Counted from the stretch's first letter, positions 1 to 8,226 are shown. The stretch is 42,912 nt of DNA from an uncultured Clostridia bacterium (GCA_944391865.1 CALXVD010000012.1:1-42912); one strand, 5' to 3'. Notes: generated by a model from the sequence alone, not told the origin. Translations and numbers: made by a program.

Positions 1-420
1 ATATCATTTAAAATCGCTTTAAATGGTGTTATATCATTATTTACTGTCTCACTATATGTATCTATACCATCTAATATAGAAACATACCTAACTTGATTTT
101 CAGGAAAATAATTTTCTATGTAATAACCTGTTTTTATGTAATCTCTACCAAGTCTAGATAAATCTTTAGTTATAACCATATTTATTTTTTGATTTTCAAT
201 ATCTGTAATTAATCTATTAAACTGTGGTCTGTCAAATGTAGTGCCTGATACTCCATCGTCAACATATTCATCAATTAGTGTTAAATTATTTTCTTCTATA
301 TATCTTTCAATTATTTTTCTTTGATTTCCAATACTTTCACTTTCTTGTTTATCACCATCTTCACGAGACAATCTAATATATATTCCGCACTTTATAATTT
401 TTAGTTATTAATTTAAACAT
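1..420 (-). CDS. Large serine recombinase (TnpX-like), 3' part outside window; contains a CGG-A +1 site
   Basis: N-terminal catalytic domain of a large serine recombinase, which would excise and integrate the element in this part of the window. After the shift described below the protein reads GIYIRLSREDGD, then VSGTTFDRPQFNRLI and TKDLSRLGRDYI, the typical resolvase-domain motifs of TnpX-type enzymes. The ATG at 418-420 has a good ribosome binding site (aaggag, 4 nt upstream). The ATG frame gives only 11 codons (MFKLITKNYKV), then CGG AAT and a stop three codons later. Omitting the C of CGGA (385-387) gives KVGIYIRLSRED, exactly the family sequence. I therefore treat this as one gene with a +1 shift at codon 12, like five other genes here. 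The C-terminal part lies left of base 1, so completeness is unknown. Confidence 0.85.
384..387 (-). other. +1 frameshift site CGGA in serine recombinase
   Basis: Minus-strand reading is GTG CGG A; skipping C reads GTG GGA (Val-Gly) and restores the recombinase frame. The zero frame meets a stop three codons later. Confidence 0.8.
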
Positions 421-454
421 ACCACTCCTTCCCATAAAAATATTTACATTAAAG

Positions 455-604
455 TTATTCTAACGTATTATTTTCATTTTGTCTGCTCTTTAATTCAATA
501 TTTTTATTTTGAGAATAGTCTTTAAATATTTTACAGATAACTTTATCAATTGATTCTTTATTATTATCAAATTTGCAATAAACCTTTAGGTCATTTTTTT
601 TCAA
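455..604 (-). CDS. Small (49 aa) element-encoded protein, TnpW-like
   Basis: Short ORF just upstream of the recombinase on the same strand, with a TTG start (602-604) preceded by an AGGTGG ribosome binding site at good spacing. It begins MKKNDLKVYCKF, has a central IDKVICKIFKDY stretch, and is Lys/Asn-rich at the end. Position and shape (a beta strand followed by a helix containing IDKVI) resemble the small TnpW-type proteins encoded next to large serine recombinases in Clostridia elements. That is an inference from size and neighbourhood; the function of such proteins is not established. Confidence 0.5.
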   Translation of the reverse strand: MKKNDLKVYCKFDNNKESIDKVICKIFKDYSQNKNIELKSRQNENNTLE

Positions 605-688
605 TTGCCCCACCTCTTACTAATGTGTATTAATTTTTTAAAAAATTATTCATATAACCTTTTCTACTATTAACAGCAATTGAAAATA

Positions 689-737
689 AAAAATCTTATG
701 GTCAAAACAAAAAAATTATTTTATCCATAAGATTTTT
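689..737. terminator. 13-bp perfect hairpin, terminator-like
   Basis: aaaaatcttatgg (689-701) pairs perfectly with ccataagattttt (725-737), leaving a 23-nt loop and T/A runs on both sides. It lies between the recombinase/small ORF pair and the restriction-defence operon, so it could end transcripts from either side. Confidence 0.5.
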
Positions 738-763
738 ATATTAAATTAAACTATATTTTCCTC

Positions 764-850
764 CGAATTTTGAGAGCATTTTTTAATGCCCAAAATTCGC
801 CAGCTTGGTGTTTTGACACCATTTTTGCTGTTTAGGGATTTCTCCCTAAA
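764..850. other. Cluster of three hairpins, oriT-like
   Basis: Three inverted repeats lie side by side: cgaattttg (764-772) with caaaattcg (791-799), containing an inner gcatt/aatgc stem; tggtgt (806-811) with acacca (816-821); and tttaggga (831-838) with tccctaaa (843-850). Adjacent short hairpins of this kind are typical of transfer origins of mobilizable elements, and the site lies inside an integrated element. No relaxase gene is visible in this window, so the oriT reading is tentative. Confidence 0.35.
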
Positions 851-912
851 ACCCTTTTTGCCCGCTAGGAGAAATACTTTCATACTTTCTAAATTAAAAT
901 TTTATGTTATTT

Positions 913-1500
913 TCAACTCTTATCATATTTATATAAACATTCGAACATTTGATGTTTATATGACGCAACTATATTTTTTAACTCATTCTTTTCGGGCTGA
1001 TTATATAATTTTGTATTAAATTCATCTTGAAATTCTTTAAATACATTTATAATTTTTGTATATGTATTATTCGAAACAATGTTCAATAATTCTGTTATAT
1101 TCTTTTTGCATTCATTATGTTTCTTAGTATATTCCATATAATTATCTTTATGTTCTTCTGTCATATCCAAACCACTTTCTATTAATAGCTCTATACACTC
1201 AAAGAATCTTTTTAGTTGATTAATTGTATCCGGTAAAATATACGTTTGGTACCAGAACATATTATACTCTTCTTGTTTATTTATATTTTTTTCTTCTTGT
1301 TCCTTTTTAAAAATATAAACAACTACTACAAAATTTAAAATTGCAATAAAAATATCTAATATCCTAGTAATTAAATCTATTAAAAATTGTGAATCTGTAC
1401 TCCCTTTATTTATAAAGTATATTATTGTTTGTCCAATTACTATATCAAATACGATTATAAATAGATGAGGCCAATATTTCAAAATTGATTTATTTCTCAT
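913..1500 (-). CDS. Two-TM membrane protein with cytosolic helical domain, unknown function
   Basis: 195 aa; not a family I recognise. Two hydrophobic segments, about residues 11-31 and 42-65, are followed by a charged helical region to the C-terminus (KKEQEEKNINKQEEYN, then long amphipathic stretches around residues 90-190). It starts at ATG with ggagg 9 nt upstream, only 4 nt after the STAS-like gene, so it is the last gene of the operon that begins with the GATC methylase. A small membrane protein encoded with an ATPase and a small regulator next to a restriction system would fit a membrane effector; this is inference from context only. Confidence 0.65.
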   Translation of the reverse strand: MRNKSILKYWPHLFIIVFDIVIGQTIIYFINKGSTDSQFLIDLITRILDIFIAILNFVVVVYIFKKEQEEKNINKQEEYNMFWYQTYILPDTINQLKRFFECIELLIESGLDMTEEHKDNYMEYTKKHNECKKNITELLNIVSNNTYTKIINVFKEFQDEFNTKLYNQPEKNELKNIVASYKHQMFECLYKYDKS

Positions 1501-1504
1501 ATTA

Positions 1505-1819
1505 TTAACCTCCTAACACATCAACATTATTTAATGCATCATTAATACCATCTTCTATATTTAATTTTATAATTTCATTACACTTAAACAAATATTTTTG
1601 TTCAAATTTTTCTTTTCCTAATTTTCTAACACTTTTACCAAGCCAACCCAAAAAATAGGATGAATTTAAAGCATATACATCTTTAGGAATACTTATTTCT
1701 ATTAATTCATTCTCTTTTTCAATTTTTTCTATTTCTAATTTTTTTCGTAATTCTATTCCATTATCTCTTCCAGATAGTACCTTTTTATTATTAATATATT
1801 GTTTTAAATCAATATTCAT
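1505..1819 (-). CDS. STAS-like domain protein (DUF4325 type)
   Basis: 104 aa. The sequence SGRDNGIELRKKLE near the N-terminus, a central strand (LIEISIPKDVYALNSSYFLGWLGK) and a terminal FKCNEIIKLNI region match the pattern of the small STAS-like DUF4325 family (start-of-helix R-D/E-x-G-x-x-L/R, then a beta strand and an S-S-F/Y helix). The function of this family is not known; STAS folds commonly bind or regulate GHKL-type kinases and ATPases, and the gene directly upstream encodes such an ATPase. Good ribosome binding site (aggagga), 5 nt from the upstream gene. Likely partner of that ATPase. Confidence 0.6.
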   Translation of the reverse strand: MNIDLKQYINNKKVLSGRDNGIELRKKLEIEKIEKENELIEISIPKDVYALNSSYFLGWLGKSVRKLGKEKFEQKYLFKCNEIIKLNIEDGINDALNNVDVLGG

Positions 1820-1824
1820 ATTAT

Positions 1825-3132
1825 TTAATTTTCCTCCTTATTCAAAAGCATATTAAAAAATTTTCTATCTAAGTAAAATTCCATCGAAATAATTGTACCT
1901 GGAAATTTATTTTGTAAATTATAAACAAATCTTTTATCTGGTTTGTTATTTAAATTATTTGAGTCATTAAATGCTATTTGATAATATTTTTTATCTTTAT
2001 TAACTTTTTCCTCTAATTTATATGTTCCATCAAATAAAATTTGACATTTACCTGACGTAATACTCATTAATGACTTTTTATTATCTATATTAGCTCCAAT
2101 ATCCATAAAGCTCTTAATTAATTTTATTGTACCATTTCCTCTATCGTCATTTATATCTTTACGTTTCTTGCTAATATTTTGTTGGAGTGAATATAATGTC
2201 CATAAAATTTCTTCTGTATAAGTAAATTGATCTAAAAAATTATAATTCTTTTTTGTGTGATTTTTTAATTGGTTTTTTGTATATTCCGTTGTATCTGCTT
2301 CTTTTAAACTTTCATATATACTATTTCCAAAATTCATTAATACTAATCTACATTTTCCGTAGTCTTCTCCAACTTCTGGTTTATCAAAATATCCTAAAGC
2401 ATGCCATGTACCATTTTCTCCACTATATTGCTCAGAATTATTAATTACTTCACCAATCATACTAGAAAAAGCATTTTTTCCTAACATTGTCAATTCATAT
2501 CCTTGTGTATTTAAACATTTTTGATAAAAGTTTACAACTTGTTCTGCCATTTCTCCAGATTCGATGTTAGATAAAATATCTAGTATTTCACTATCTGGTG
2601 TAGAGGCATCATGAATTCCTAGATGTTTTGGAAGACCAGTAATGTTAAACAACTTTCTAGCATCAATAGAATTTGGCGTTGAACCATGTAAATGAATCTT
2701 TTTTGTTTTATATCTGGGAAGTGATAATATTATTAAATCTGTAACTAATGATGCACATAATCCCAATTCTTCACATTGTGAATAATTAAAATAGATTGAA
2801 CTTATGTGACTATTTGTTCCTGCATAATATATCTTTTTTAATGTTAAAATAGTCTCGTCAGGATTATTGATAAAACTGAATATTCGTGGAATGTTAATTT
2901 TTAATTCTTTATCTCCTTTTTTTCTTCTTACCTTTTTGTAGAAATTACTATGCTCAAGCACTTTTATTATTTTAGAATTTTTATCATTATAACTTCTATT
3001 TATATATATGCTATTAGTAACTTTTTTAGTTTTCTTTTTTCTATTTTTCTTATGTCTCTTTTTTATAATTTTTTTAGTTTTATTAATAAGAAATCTTCTT
3101 TTCCTTATTAATTTCTCAGCTTTCTTACTCAT
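1825..3132 (-). CDS. GHKL-type ATPase with basic N-terminal tail
   Basis: 435 aa. Residues 1-45 are extremely basic (KKRHKKNRKKKTKK), as expected for nucleic-acid contact. Around residue 225 is an N-box-like EVINNSEQYSG (E-x-x-N-N), then LVLMNFGNSIYESL resembling a degenerate G1 box, and DDRGNGTIKLIKSF resembling a G2 lid. The order fits the Bergerat/GHKL fold of histidine-kinase-like ATPases. It lacks the HisKA phosphoacceptor helix, so it is not an ordinary sensor kinase. The ATG at 3132 has gaggag upstream, and the gene follows the DpnII-like endonuclease by 18 nt. I infer it works with the STAS-like and membrane proteins downstream. GHKL ATPases are known in restriction-modification neighbourhoods (MutL/MORC-like), but I cannot place this one in that family. 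Confidence 0.6.
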   Translation of the reverse strand: MSKKAEKLIRKRRFLINKTKKIIKKRHKKNRKKKTKKVTNSIYINRSYNDKNSKIIKVLEHSNFYKKVRRKKGDKELKINIPRIFSFINNPDETILTLKKIYYAGTNSHISSIYFNYSQCEELGLCASLVTDLIILSLPRYKTKKIHLHGSTPNSIDARKLFNITGLPKHLGIHDASTPDSEILDILSNIESGEMAEQVVNFYQKCLNTQGYELTMLGKNAFSSMIGEVINNSEQYSGENGTWHALGYFDKPEVGEDYGKCRLVLMNFGNSIYESLKEADTTEYTKNQLKNHTKKNYNFLDQFTYTEEILWTLYSLQQNISKKRKDINDDRGNGTIKLIKSFMDIGANIDNKKSLMSITSGKCQILFDGTYKLEEKVNKDKKYYQIAFNDSNNLNNKPDKRFVYNLQNKFPGTIISMEFYLDRKFFNMLLNKEEN

Positions 3133-3150
3133 ATACTCCTCTATATAATT

Positions 3151-4014
3151 CTATCTAAATATTTCTTTCATAATTCCATTTTTCATATCAGCAATATTAT
3201 ATATATGTTCCATATTATCAAATGTTTCTCTCAAATTATTTCTTGCTGAAATCCATCCTATTCCATCTGTAAACCATACAAATTCAAATCCTACTACTCT
3301 TTTTGCTTCTTCTGCAATCATTTTATAGCTTCTAGCTGTTTCATTTAATTTTGAACCACCTGAAGCATAGAAATTTGTTTCAATACCATAAATACATTTA
3401 TCTGTTTTTATAACAAAATCGAATCTTTTTGTCGCTTGATTTTTATTACTAATAAAAGACATATCTAGTTTCCATCTTCTTTCAATGTCTTGTAAATACA
3501 TTTCTTTAAAGTATGTTTTATCTTTTTCAAAACCTGCCCTCTGAATAAATTTTTCTACTAAATCCTCCATCAAATGTCCACCACGATTCTTTCTAGCATT
3601 TGAATTTAGTCCACATTCAACACCTAACACATAGTCATATAAATTATTTATTAAATGTTTTTCTAATAGTTCAAATAAACCTGTCTCTCTCATAAATACA
3701 GTATATTGCTCAACATTATAATTCATATTTTTAAAATTATATTCAAATTTATTTCCCTCATCATCTAAAACGATTATCTCCGTTTGTCTAACTGCTAATA
3801 ATGTCGGAACACATTTTAAAACTTCTGGATACTTTTTTACTAAATTTTCAAAGTCTTGTTCAATGTTTTGACTTCCTATTAATGAATTCAGCATATTTAA
3901 TTCTACTTTATATATTTCAGCATTTTTATATATTGTTTTAAAATCTATATAATACTTATAGTTAGCTATGCTATCAGTAAATGTCAATAGCCACTCTGCA
4001 AAATCTCTTTTCAT
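3151..4014 (-). CDS. dpnB: Type II restriction endonuclease, DpnII family (GATC)
   Basis: 287 aa, the same length as DpnII (about 288 aa). It aligns with DpnII from memory over its whole length: FAEWLLTFTDSIANYKYYIDF, NMLNSLIGSQNIEQDF, YDYVLGVECGLNSNARKNR, KRFDFVIKTD, and near the end GSKLNETARSYKMIAEEAKR and NNLRETFD. The DFVIK / IETNFY segment likely forms the PD-(D/E)XK-type active site (D...E). It would cut unmethylated GATC. Directly downstream of dpnA (5 nt gap), so it is co-expressed with two protecting methylases. Confidence 0.93.
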   Translation of the reverse strand: MKRDFAEWLLTFTDSIANYKYYIDFKTIYKNAEIYKVELNMLNSLIGSQNIEQDFENLVKKYPEVLKCVPTLLAVRQTEIIVLDDEGNKFEYNFKNMNYNVEQYTVFMRETGLFELLEKHLINNLYDYVLGVECGLNSNARKNRGGHLMEDLVEKFIQRAGFEKDKTYFKEMYLQDIERRWKLDMSFISNKNQATKRFDFVIKTDKCIYGIETNFYASGGSKLNETARSYKMIAEEAKRVVGFEFVWFTDGIGWISARNNLRETFDNMEHIYNIADMKNGIMKEIFR

Positions 4015-4019
4015 ATCAT

Positions 4020-4790
4020 CTACTCCTTTATTTCTTTATATCTTCTTATAGATAAATCTAAATATTCTTTTGAATTATCAATTCCTATGTATTTCCTATT
4101 TAATTTGTTTGCTGCAATTCCAGTTGTACTACTACCGCAAAACGGATCTAAAATTAAATCATTTTCATTTGTAGATGCTAAAATTATTCTTTCTAATATT
4201 TCTAATGGCTTTTGTGTCGGATGCTTTCCTTGTTTTTTCTCTGAAGGTTTTGTAAGTGAAGTTGTCCAAACATCTTTCATTTGTTTATTGTCATTTAGTT
4301 TTTTCATTAAATCATAATTAAATTTATATTTTACTTTAGGTAAATCTTTTCTAGCCCATAAAATTGTTTCTGTTGAATGTGTAAAAGTTTTACAAGCTAA
4401 ATTTGGGGGTGGATTAGTTTTTTGCCAAGTAATGTTATTTATTATTTTAAATCCTTCCTCTTCTAAAGCCATTCCAACCGAATATATATTGTGTAATGTT
4501 CCACTAACCCATATCGTTCCATTATCTTTTAAAATTCTATAACATTCATGAATCCATTTTTTATTAAATTCATGTTTATCTTTTATATTTAAATTTTTAT
4601 CCCATTTACCTTTATTTACACTTACCATTTTTCCACCATTGCAAGTTATGCCATCATTTGATAAAAAATATGGTGGATCAGCAAATATCATGTCAAAACT
4701 TTTTTCTGTAAATTCTTTTAATGTATCAAAAGTATCATTATCTATTAGTTTAAAGCTACTTTCTTCAAAGTAAAATTTTCCAGGATACAT
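4020..4790 (-). CDS. dpnA: Adenine DNA methyltransferase DpnA-like (GATC, M2)
   Basis: 256 aa. The catalytic motif ADPPYFLSNDGITC comes first and the AdoMet-binding motif LDPFCGSSTTGIAANKL near the C-terminus, so it is a beta-class N6-adenine methylase like DpnA (M2.DpnII), which in Streptococcus can also methylate single-stranded DNA. KHPTQKPLEILERII is the usual family motif. It overlaps the end of dpnM by 46 nt. The ATG at 4790 has its own ribosome binding site (aaggaga). Confidence 0.93.
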   Translation of the reverse strand: MYPGKFYFEESSFKLIDNDTFDTLKEFTEKSFDMIFADPPYFLSNDGITCNGGKMVSVNKGKWDKNLNIKDKHEFNKKWIHECYRILKDNGTIWVSGTLHNIYSVGMALEEEGFKIINNITWQKTNPPPNLACKTFTHSTETILWARKDLPKVKYKFNYDLMKKLNDNKQMKDVWTTSLTKPSEKKQGKHPTQKPLEILERIILASTNENDLILDPFCGSSTTGIAANKLNRKYIGIDNSKEYLDLSIRRYKEIKE

Positions 4791-5695
4791 TCATCCATCT
4801 CCTTATAATTCGTAATAAGCAATTCTGAAATTTCTCCTCTTGCCTTTCCATTACTATTAATCATTCTTTTTGCAGAAATCTCATTTATGTTAAATCCTTT
4901 GTATATATTTTCAAAAAAGTTATCATTTCTATCTGTATTTTTAGGATTAGAATTAGATAGCATTAATTTAGCATCTGTTTTATCTAATTTTCTAAAAAAA
5001 TTTGCCAATTCTTTTTGATTTTCATCGTTAAACTCTTCTTTTGTATATGATGTAAATCCAGAAGTAATTGATAATGGTCTATATGGCGGATCAAAATATA
5101 CAAATGTATTATTGTCTATATATTTTTCACTTTTAGTATAGTCGCCATATTGAAAATCTACATTTCTAATTAAAAATGATAAATTTCTTAAATTGCTAGA
5201 ATCACATATAGTAGGATTTTTATATTTACCACAAGGTACATTAAATTCTCCTTTTTTATTAACCCTATATAATCCATTAAAACATGTTCTATTCAAAAAT
5301 ATAAATTCTCCTGCCCTTTTCACACTTAGTTCTTTTTCAGTAATTTTATAAGAATTATATTCTTTTCTAACATTATAGAAATATACTTGCCTATCTTCAT
5401 CTACTAATTTTTTGAATTCTTTTTCTTTTATTTCTAATTCTTTTATAAGTTCTTCAACATTATTTTTTATAACATTATAACAATTAATTAAGTCTATATT
5501 TATATCAAAAGCATAGGCTTTTTTTATATTGTATTTTTGCAATATATTTATTAAAACTGCTCCACCACCAACAAATGGCTCTACATATTTATTTATTGTT
5601 TCATTTTCTAATTCAAATGGATAAAAATTCTTTAATTGTGGTATTAAATTACCTTTACCACCTGCCCATTTTACAAAAGGTTTTACAAGTCCCAT
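4745..5695 (-). CDS. dpnM: Dam-type GATC adenine methyltransferase DpnM-like (M1)
   Basis: 316 aa from the ATG at 5693-5695, which has ggagg five bases upstream; an in-frame TTG at 5705-5707 overlaps that ribosome binding site and is rejected. VKPFVKWAGGKGNLIPQL is the alpha-class AdoMet motif (F-x-G-G-K type), FVEPFVGGGAVLINIL follows, and YFDPPYRPLS is the catalytic DPPY motif. The family is Dam/DpnM, methylating adenine in GATC. It is the first gene of the minus-strand operon dpnM-dpnA-dpnB-ATPase-STAS-TM, so the methylase is made first. Confidence 0.93.
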   Translation of the reverse strand: MGLVKPFVKWAGGKGNLIPQLKNFYPFELENETINKYVEPFVGGGAVLINILQKYNIKKAYAFDINIDLINCYNVIKNNVEELIKELEIKEKEFKKLVDEDRQVYFYNVRKEYNSYKITEKELSVKRAGEFIFLNRTCFNGLYRVNKKGEFNVPCGKYKNPTICDSSNLRNLSFLIRNVDFQYGDYTKSEKYIDNNTFVYFDPPYRPLSITSGFTSYTKEEFNDENQKELANFFRKLDKTDAKLMLSNSNPKNTDRNDNFFENIYKGFNINEISAKRMINSNGKARGEISELLITNYKEMDECILENFTLKKVALN

Positions 5696-5821
5696 ATCTT
5701 CCTCCAATTTTACTTTTATAATATATCATACTTTATAACTTTTTTCCACAAACATACAATTATTTTTTTATTTATTCATATATAATTAATAATCTATCTA
5801 TCTTATTATACTTATAATATT

Positions 5822-5893
5822 ATACTGTCCTTTTTGGGACATAGGTATGTCCTAAATATCGAATAGGGTATGTCCTATTTATCATATAGGTAT
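5822..5893. repeat. Short direct and inverted repeats at element border
   Basis: gtcctttttgggac (5827-5840) is an inverted repeat. The 9-mer ggtatgtcc occurs at 5844-5852 and again at about 5867-5875, and ataggtat occurs at 5841-5848 and about 5886-5893. The cluster lies between the restriction operon and the truncated M14 gene, where the right end of the mobile element must be. It may be a recombinase-binding or end sequence; no direct proof in the window. Confidence 0.4.
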
Positions 5894-5974
5894 AGAAATA
5901 ATAAAAAACAAAGTGCTTTAAAACACCTTGTCTCTGTAAATATTTTTATATCTTATTATTATAATTTTCATATA

Positions 5975-6457
5975 TGGAAGTTAATCAACATCACAGGAGT
6001 TGATTTAAACCTTCAATTTCCAGCAGGTTGGGAAGAAGCAAGAAGAATTAAATTTGCACAAGGTTTTACTTCTCCTGCTCCTCGTGATTATGTAGGAAGT
6101 GGTCCTTTAACCCAGCCTGAAGCTCTTGCAATTTATAACTTTACACTTTTCCATAATTTTAGATTAATACTTGCATATCATACTCAAGGCAAGGAAATTT
6201 ATTGGCAATTTCAAAACTATGCTACAGAAGAAGCAGAGCAAATAGGAGTTGCTTTAGCAAATGCTAGTGGATACCGCTTGGCGGATGTGCCTTATAATTC
6301 TAGCTTTGCAGGATATAAAGATTGGTTCCTGCAAGAATATAGAAGACCTGGATATACAATAGAAGCAGGTATTGGAGAAAATCCGCTTCCAATATCTCAG
6401 TTTAATGAAATTTATAATGATAATATTGGCATACTTGTCTTAGGAGCAGTATTGTAA
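5975..6457 (+). pseudogene. 3' fragment of M14 zinc carboxypeptidase, cut by the mobile element
   Basis: From WKLINITGVDLNLQFPAGWE onward this is the C-terminal part of an M14 peptidase of the gamma-D-glutamyl-diamino acid endopeptidase type: the third zinc ligand is in LAYHTQGKEIYW and the catalytic Glu in GYTIEAGIGE. The first zinc motif (HxxE) and everything before it are missing. The in-frame sequence upstream of 5975 has no similarity to the family. The natural 3' end is intact, followed by a terminator. The fragment cannot be an active peptidase. The missing 5' half should lie on the far side of the element, left of this window. Confidence 0.85.
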
Positions 6458-6460
6458 TAC

Positions 6461-6498
6461 AAAAAATGCACAGTAAATAATATTACTATGCATTTTTT
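6461..6498. terminator. Bidirectional terminator between M14 fragment and dfx
   Basis: aaaaaatgca (6461-6470) pairs with tgcatttttt (6489-6498), with further cagtaa/ttact pairing inside. A-tract and T-tract flank the stem, so it can serve the plus-strand M14 gene and the minus-strand oxygen-defence operon. Confidence 0.8.
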
Positions 6499-6501
6499 AT
6501 T

Positions 6502-6885
6502 CTATTTAACTTCTGCTTTCCAAAGTCCATGTTTGTTGCAGTATGCATATATTGTTGCTCCTGGAATATATTTAAATCTTACTGCAATTCCTTGCTCAGG
6601 ATAAAGTCTTACTCTTGTTGTTTGGTTATCGCTAACTTGTGCAACCCACATAATGTAATGATCTTTTTCCATTGGATGGTCTTTTTCTCCTACTTTTACT
6701 ACAATTTCATCTTCAACTTTTTCATATACTGGAACATGTTTTTCTTCTGTTGCATCTTGTGAGTTTGCTTTTAATAATTTCATTTTTTGACCACAACATG
6801 TCATATGGTCTATATCTCCATCAATTAACCCTATAAGGTTTCCACATATATCACATTTATAAAATACAGTATTTTCTTTTTTCAT
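6502..6885 (-). CDS. dfx: Superoxide reductase (desulfoferrodoxin, two-iron type)
   Basis: 127 aa. The N-terminal desulforedoxin domain has CDIC and TCCGQKM, the four cysteines of centre I. The catalytic centre II ligands are visible: EEKHVP (Glu and His), DHPM and DHYIMW (two His), and CNKHGLW (Cys and His). The enzyme reduces superoxide to peroxide in the cytoplasm of anaerobes, taking electrons from rubredoxin, which is encoded immediately upstream. Last gene of the operon flavodiiron protein-rubredoxin-dfx. Confidence 0.96.
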   Translation of the reverse strand: MKKENTVFYKCDICGNLIGLIDGDIDHMTCCGQKMKLLKANSQDATEEKHVPVYEKVEDEIVVKVGEKDHPMEKDHYIMWVAQVSDNQTTRVRLYPEQGIAVRFKYIPGATIYAYCNKHGLWKAEVK

Positions 6886-6896
6886 TTATATCTCTC

Positions 6897-7034
6897 CTAT
6901 TCTTGAACTTCTTCAAACATATCTTTTCCTACTCCGCAAAGTGGGCATACCCAGTCATCATCTAAATCTGCAAATTTTACTCCCTCTGCTTTTTCATCAT
7001 AGATATATCCACATGCTATACATCTATATTTCAT
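6897..7034 (-). CDS. Rubredoxin (45 aa)
   Basis: [20 protein letters not shown], then [20 protein letters not shown]: two CxxC(G) knuckles bind one iron, with the usual aromatic residues between them. The ATG at 7032-7034 has a strong ribosome binding site (aggaggtg). Slightly shorter than common 52-54 aa rubredoxins, mainly at the N-terminus. It sits between its likely partners, a flavodiiron oxygen reductase upstream and superoxide reductase downstream, so it is the electron shuttle of this operon. Confidence 0.95.
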   Translation of the reverse strand: MKYRCIACGYIYDEKAEGVKFADLDDDWVCPLCGVGKDMFEEVQE

Positions 7035-7046
7035 ATTACTCACCTC

Positions 7047-8213
7047 CTATCCTAACAACTCGTCAGCTAATTTATTCATACTTTCAATATTTACATCATT
7101 CATTTTTGATTTTATAGTAACTGTTGTATCACATAAGCTAATATCTTTCATCTTTGCTATTATTTCCTTCATACCCTTTGCTGCTGATGGCGCCCAAGTA
7201 CCATTTTCTAATATTCCTATTTTTCTATTTTGATAATTTTTTCCTTGCAAATGATGTAAAAACTGTTCCATAGGTGGAAATATTCCCATATTATAGCTTG
7301 CAGAAGCAAGAACTATTTTGTCATATCTAAATGCATCTTCTATTGCCTCTGCCATATCATCGCGTGTAAGGTCAGTTATGCTTACTTTTTTTGCACCCTT
7401 TTCTTCTAAAATTTGTTTCATTTTTTCTGCCGCTTCTCTTGTATTTCCATATATAGATGCATATGCAATAAATACTCCATCATCTTCTGGCTTGTAGCTG
7501 CTCCATATATCATATTTATTTATATAATACCCTAGATTTTCTTTTAATACTGGTCCATGTAAAGGACATATTATTTTTACATCAAGTGTTGCTACTTTCT
7601 TTAGCAATGCTTGTACTTGCATTCCATATTTACCAACAATGTTAAAATAATATCTTCTTGCCTCACAATCCCATTCTTCTTCTACATCTAAACTTCCGAA
7701 TTTACCAAATCCATCTGCTGTAAATAGTATTTTTTCACTTTGTTCGTATGTGCACATTACTTCTGGCCAATGTACCATTGGTGCCATAATAAATTGCAGA
7801 GTGTGTTTTCCAATATTTAAAGTATCTCCTTCTTTTACAACTACTTTTCTTTCTCCTAAATTTTTAATTTCAAAAAATTGAGGAATAAAATCAAAAGTTT
7901 TTTGATTACCCACTATTTTCATTTCAGGATAAGTATTTGCAAGTAGCTGTATATTCCCAGCATGATCTGGTTCTAGATGTGATACTACTAAGTAGTCCGG
8001 TTCTTCTCCATTTAATTCTCTTTTCAAATTTTCAACCCATTCATCTGTTTTTCTTCTATCAACTGTATCCATTACAACATTTTTTTCATCTTTTATTAAG
8101 TATGAATTATATGAAATTCCGTTAGGTACTACGTATTGGCTTTCAAATAAATCTATAGTCTTGTCATTTACTCCTATATACTTTATATTATTAGTAATTA
8201 TAATATCTTTCAT
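7047..8213 (-). CDS. Flavodiiron protein (FprA-type oxygen reductase)
   Basis: 388 aa. The N-terminal beta-lactamase-like domain carries the diiron ligands in SHLEPDHAG (H-x-E-x-D-H), MVHWPE, TADGFGKFG and CPLHGP. The C-terminal flavodoxin domain begins at IAYASIYGNTREAAEKM (FMN phosphate loop) and includes SYNMGIFPPM. The length matches the standard two-domain form. It reduces O2 (or NO) using electrons from rubredoxin; the rubredoxin gene follows after 12 nt. First gene of the operon, ATG with aaaggag upstream. Confidence 0.95.
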   Translation of the reverse strand: MKDIIITNNIKYIGVNDKTIDLFESQYVVPNGISYNSYLIKDEKNVVMDTVDRRKTDEWVENLKRELNGEEPDYLVVSHLEPDHAGNIQLLANTYPEMKIVGNQKTFDFIPQFFEIKNLGERKVVVKEGDTLNIGKHTLQFIMAPMVHWPEVMCTYEQSEKILFTADGFGKFGSLDVEEEWDCEARRYYFNIVGKYGMQVQALLKKVATLDVKIICPLHGPVLKENLGYYINKYDIWSSYKPEDDGVFIAYASIYGNTREAAEKMKQILEEKGAKKVSITDLTRDDMAEAIEDAFRYDKIVLASASYNMGIFPPMEQFLHHLQGKNYQNRKIGILENGTWAPSAAKGMKEIIAKMKDISLCDTTVTIKSKMNDVNIESMNKLADELLG

Positions 8214-8226
8214 TTTATTCTCCTTT

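Noticed and set aside
5696..5707. TTG start of dpnM four codons upstream
   Set aside because: The TTG overlaps the ribosome binding site of the ATG at 5695, which begins the family sequence GLVKPFVKWAGGK.
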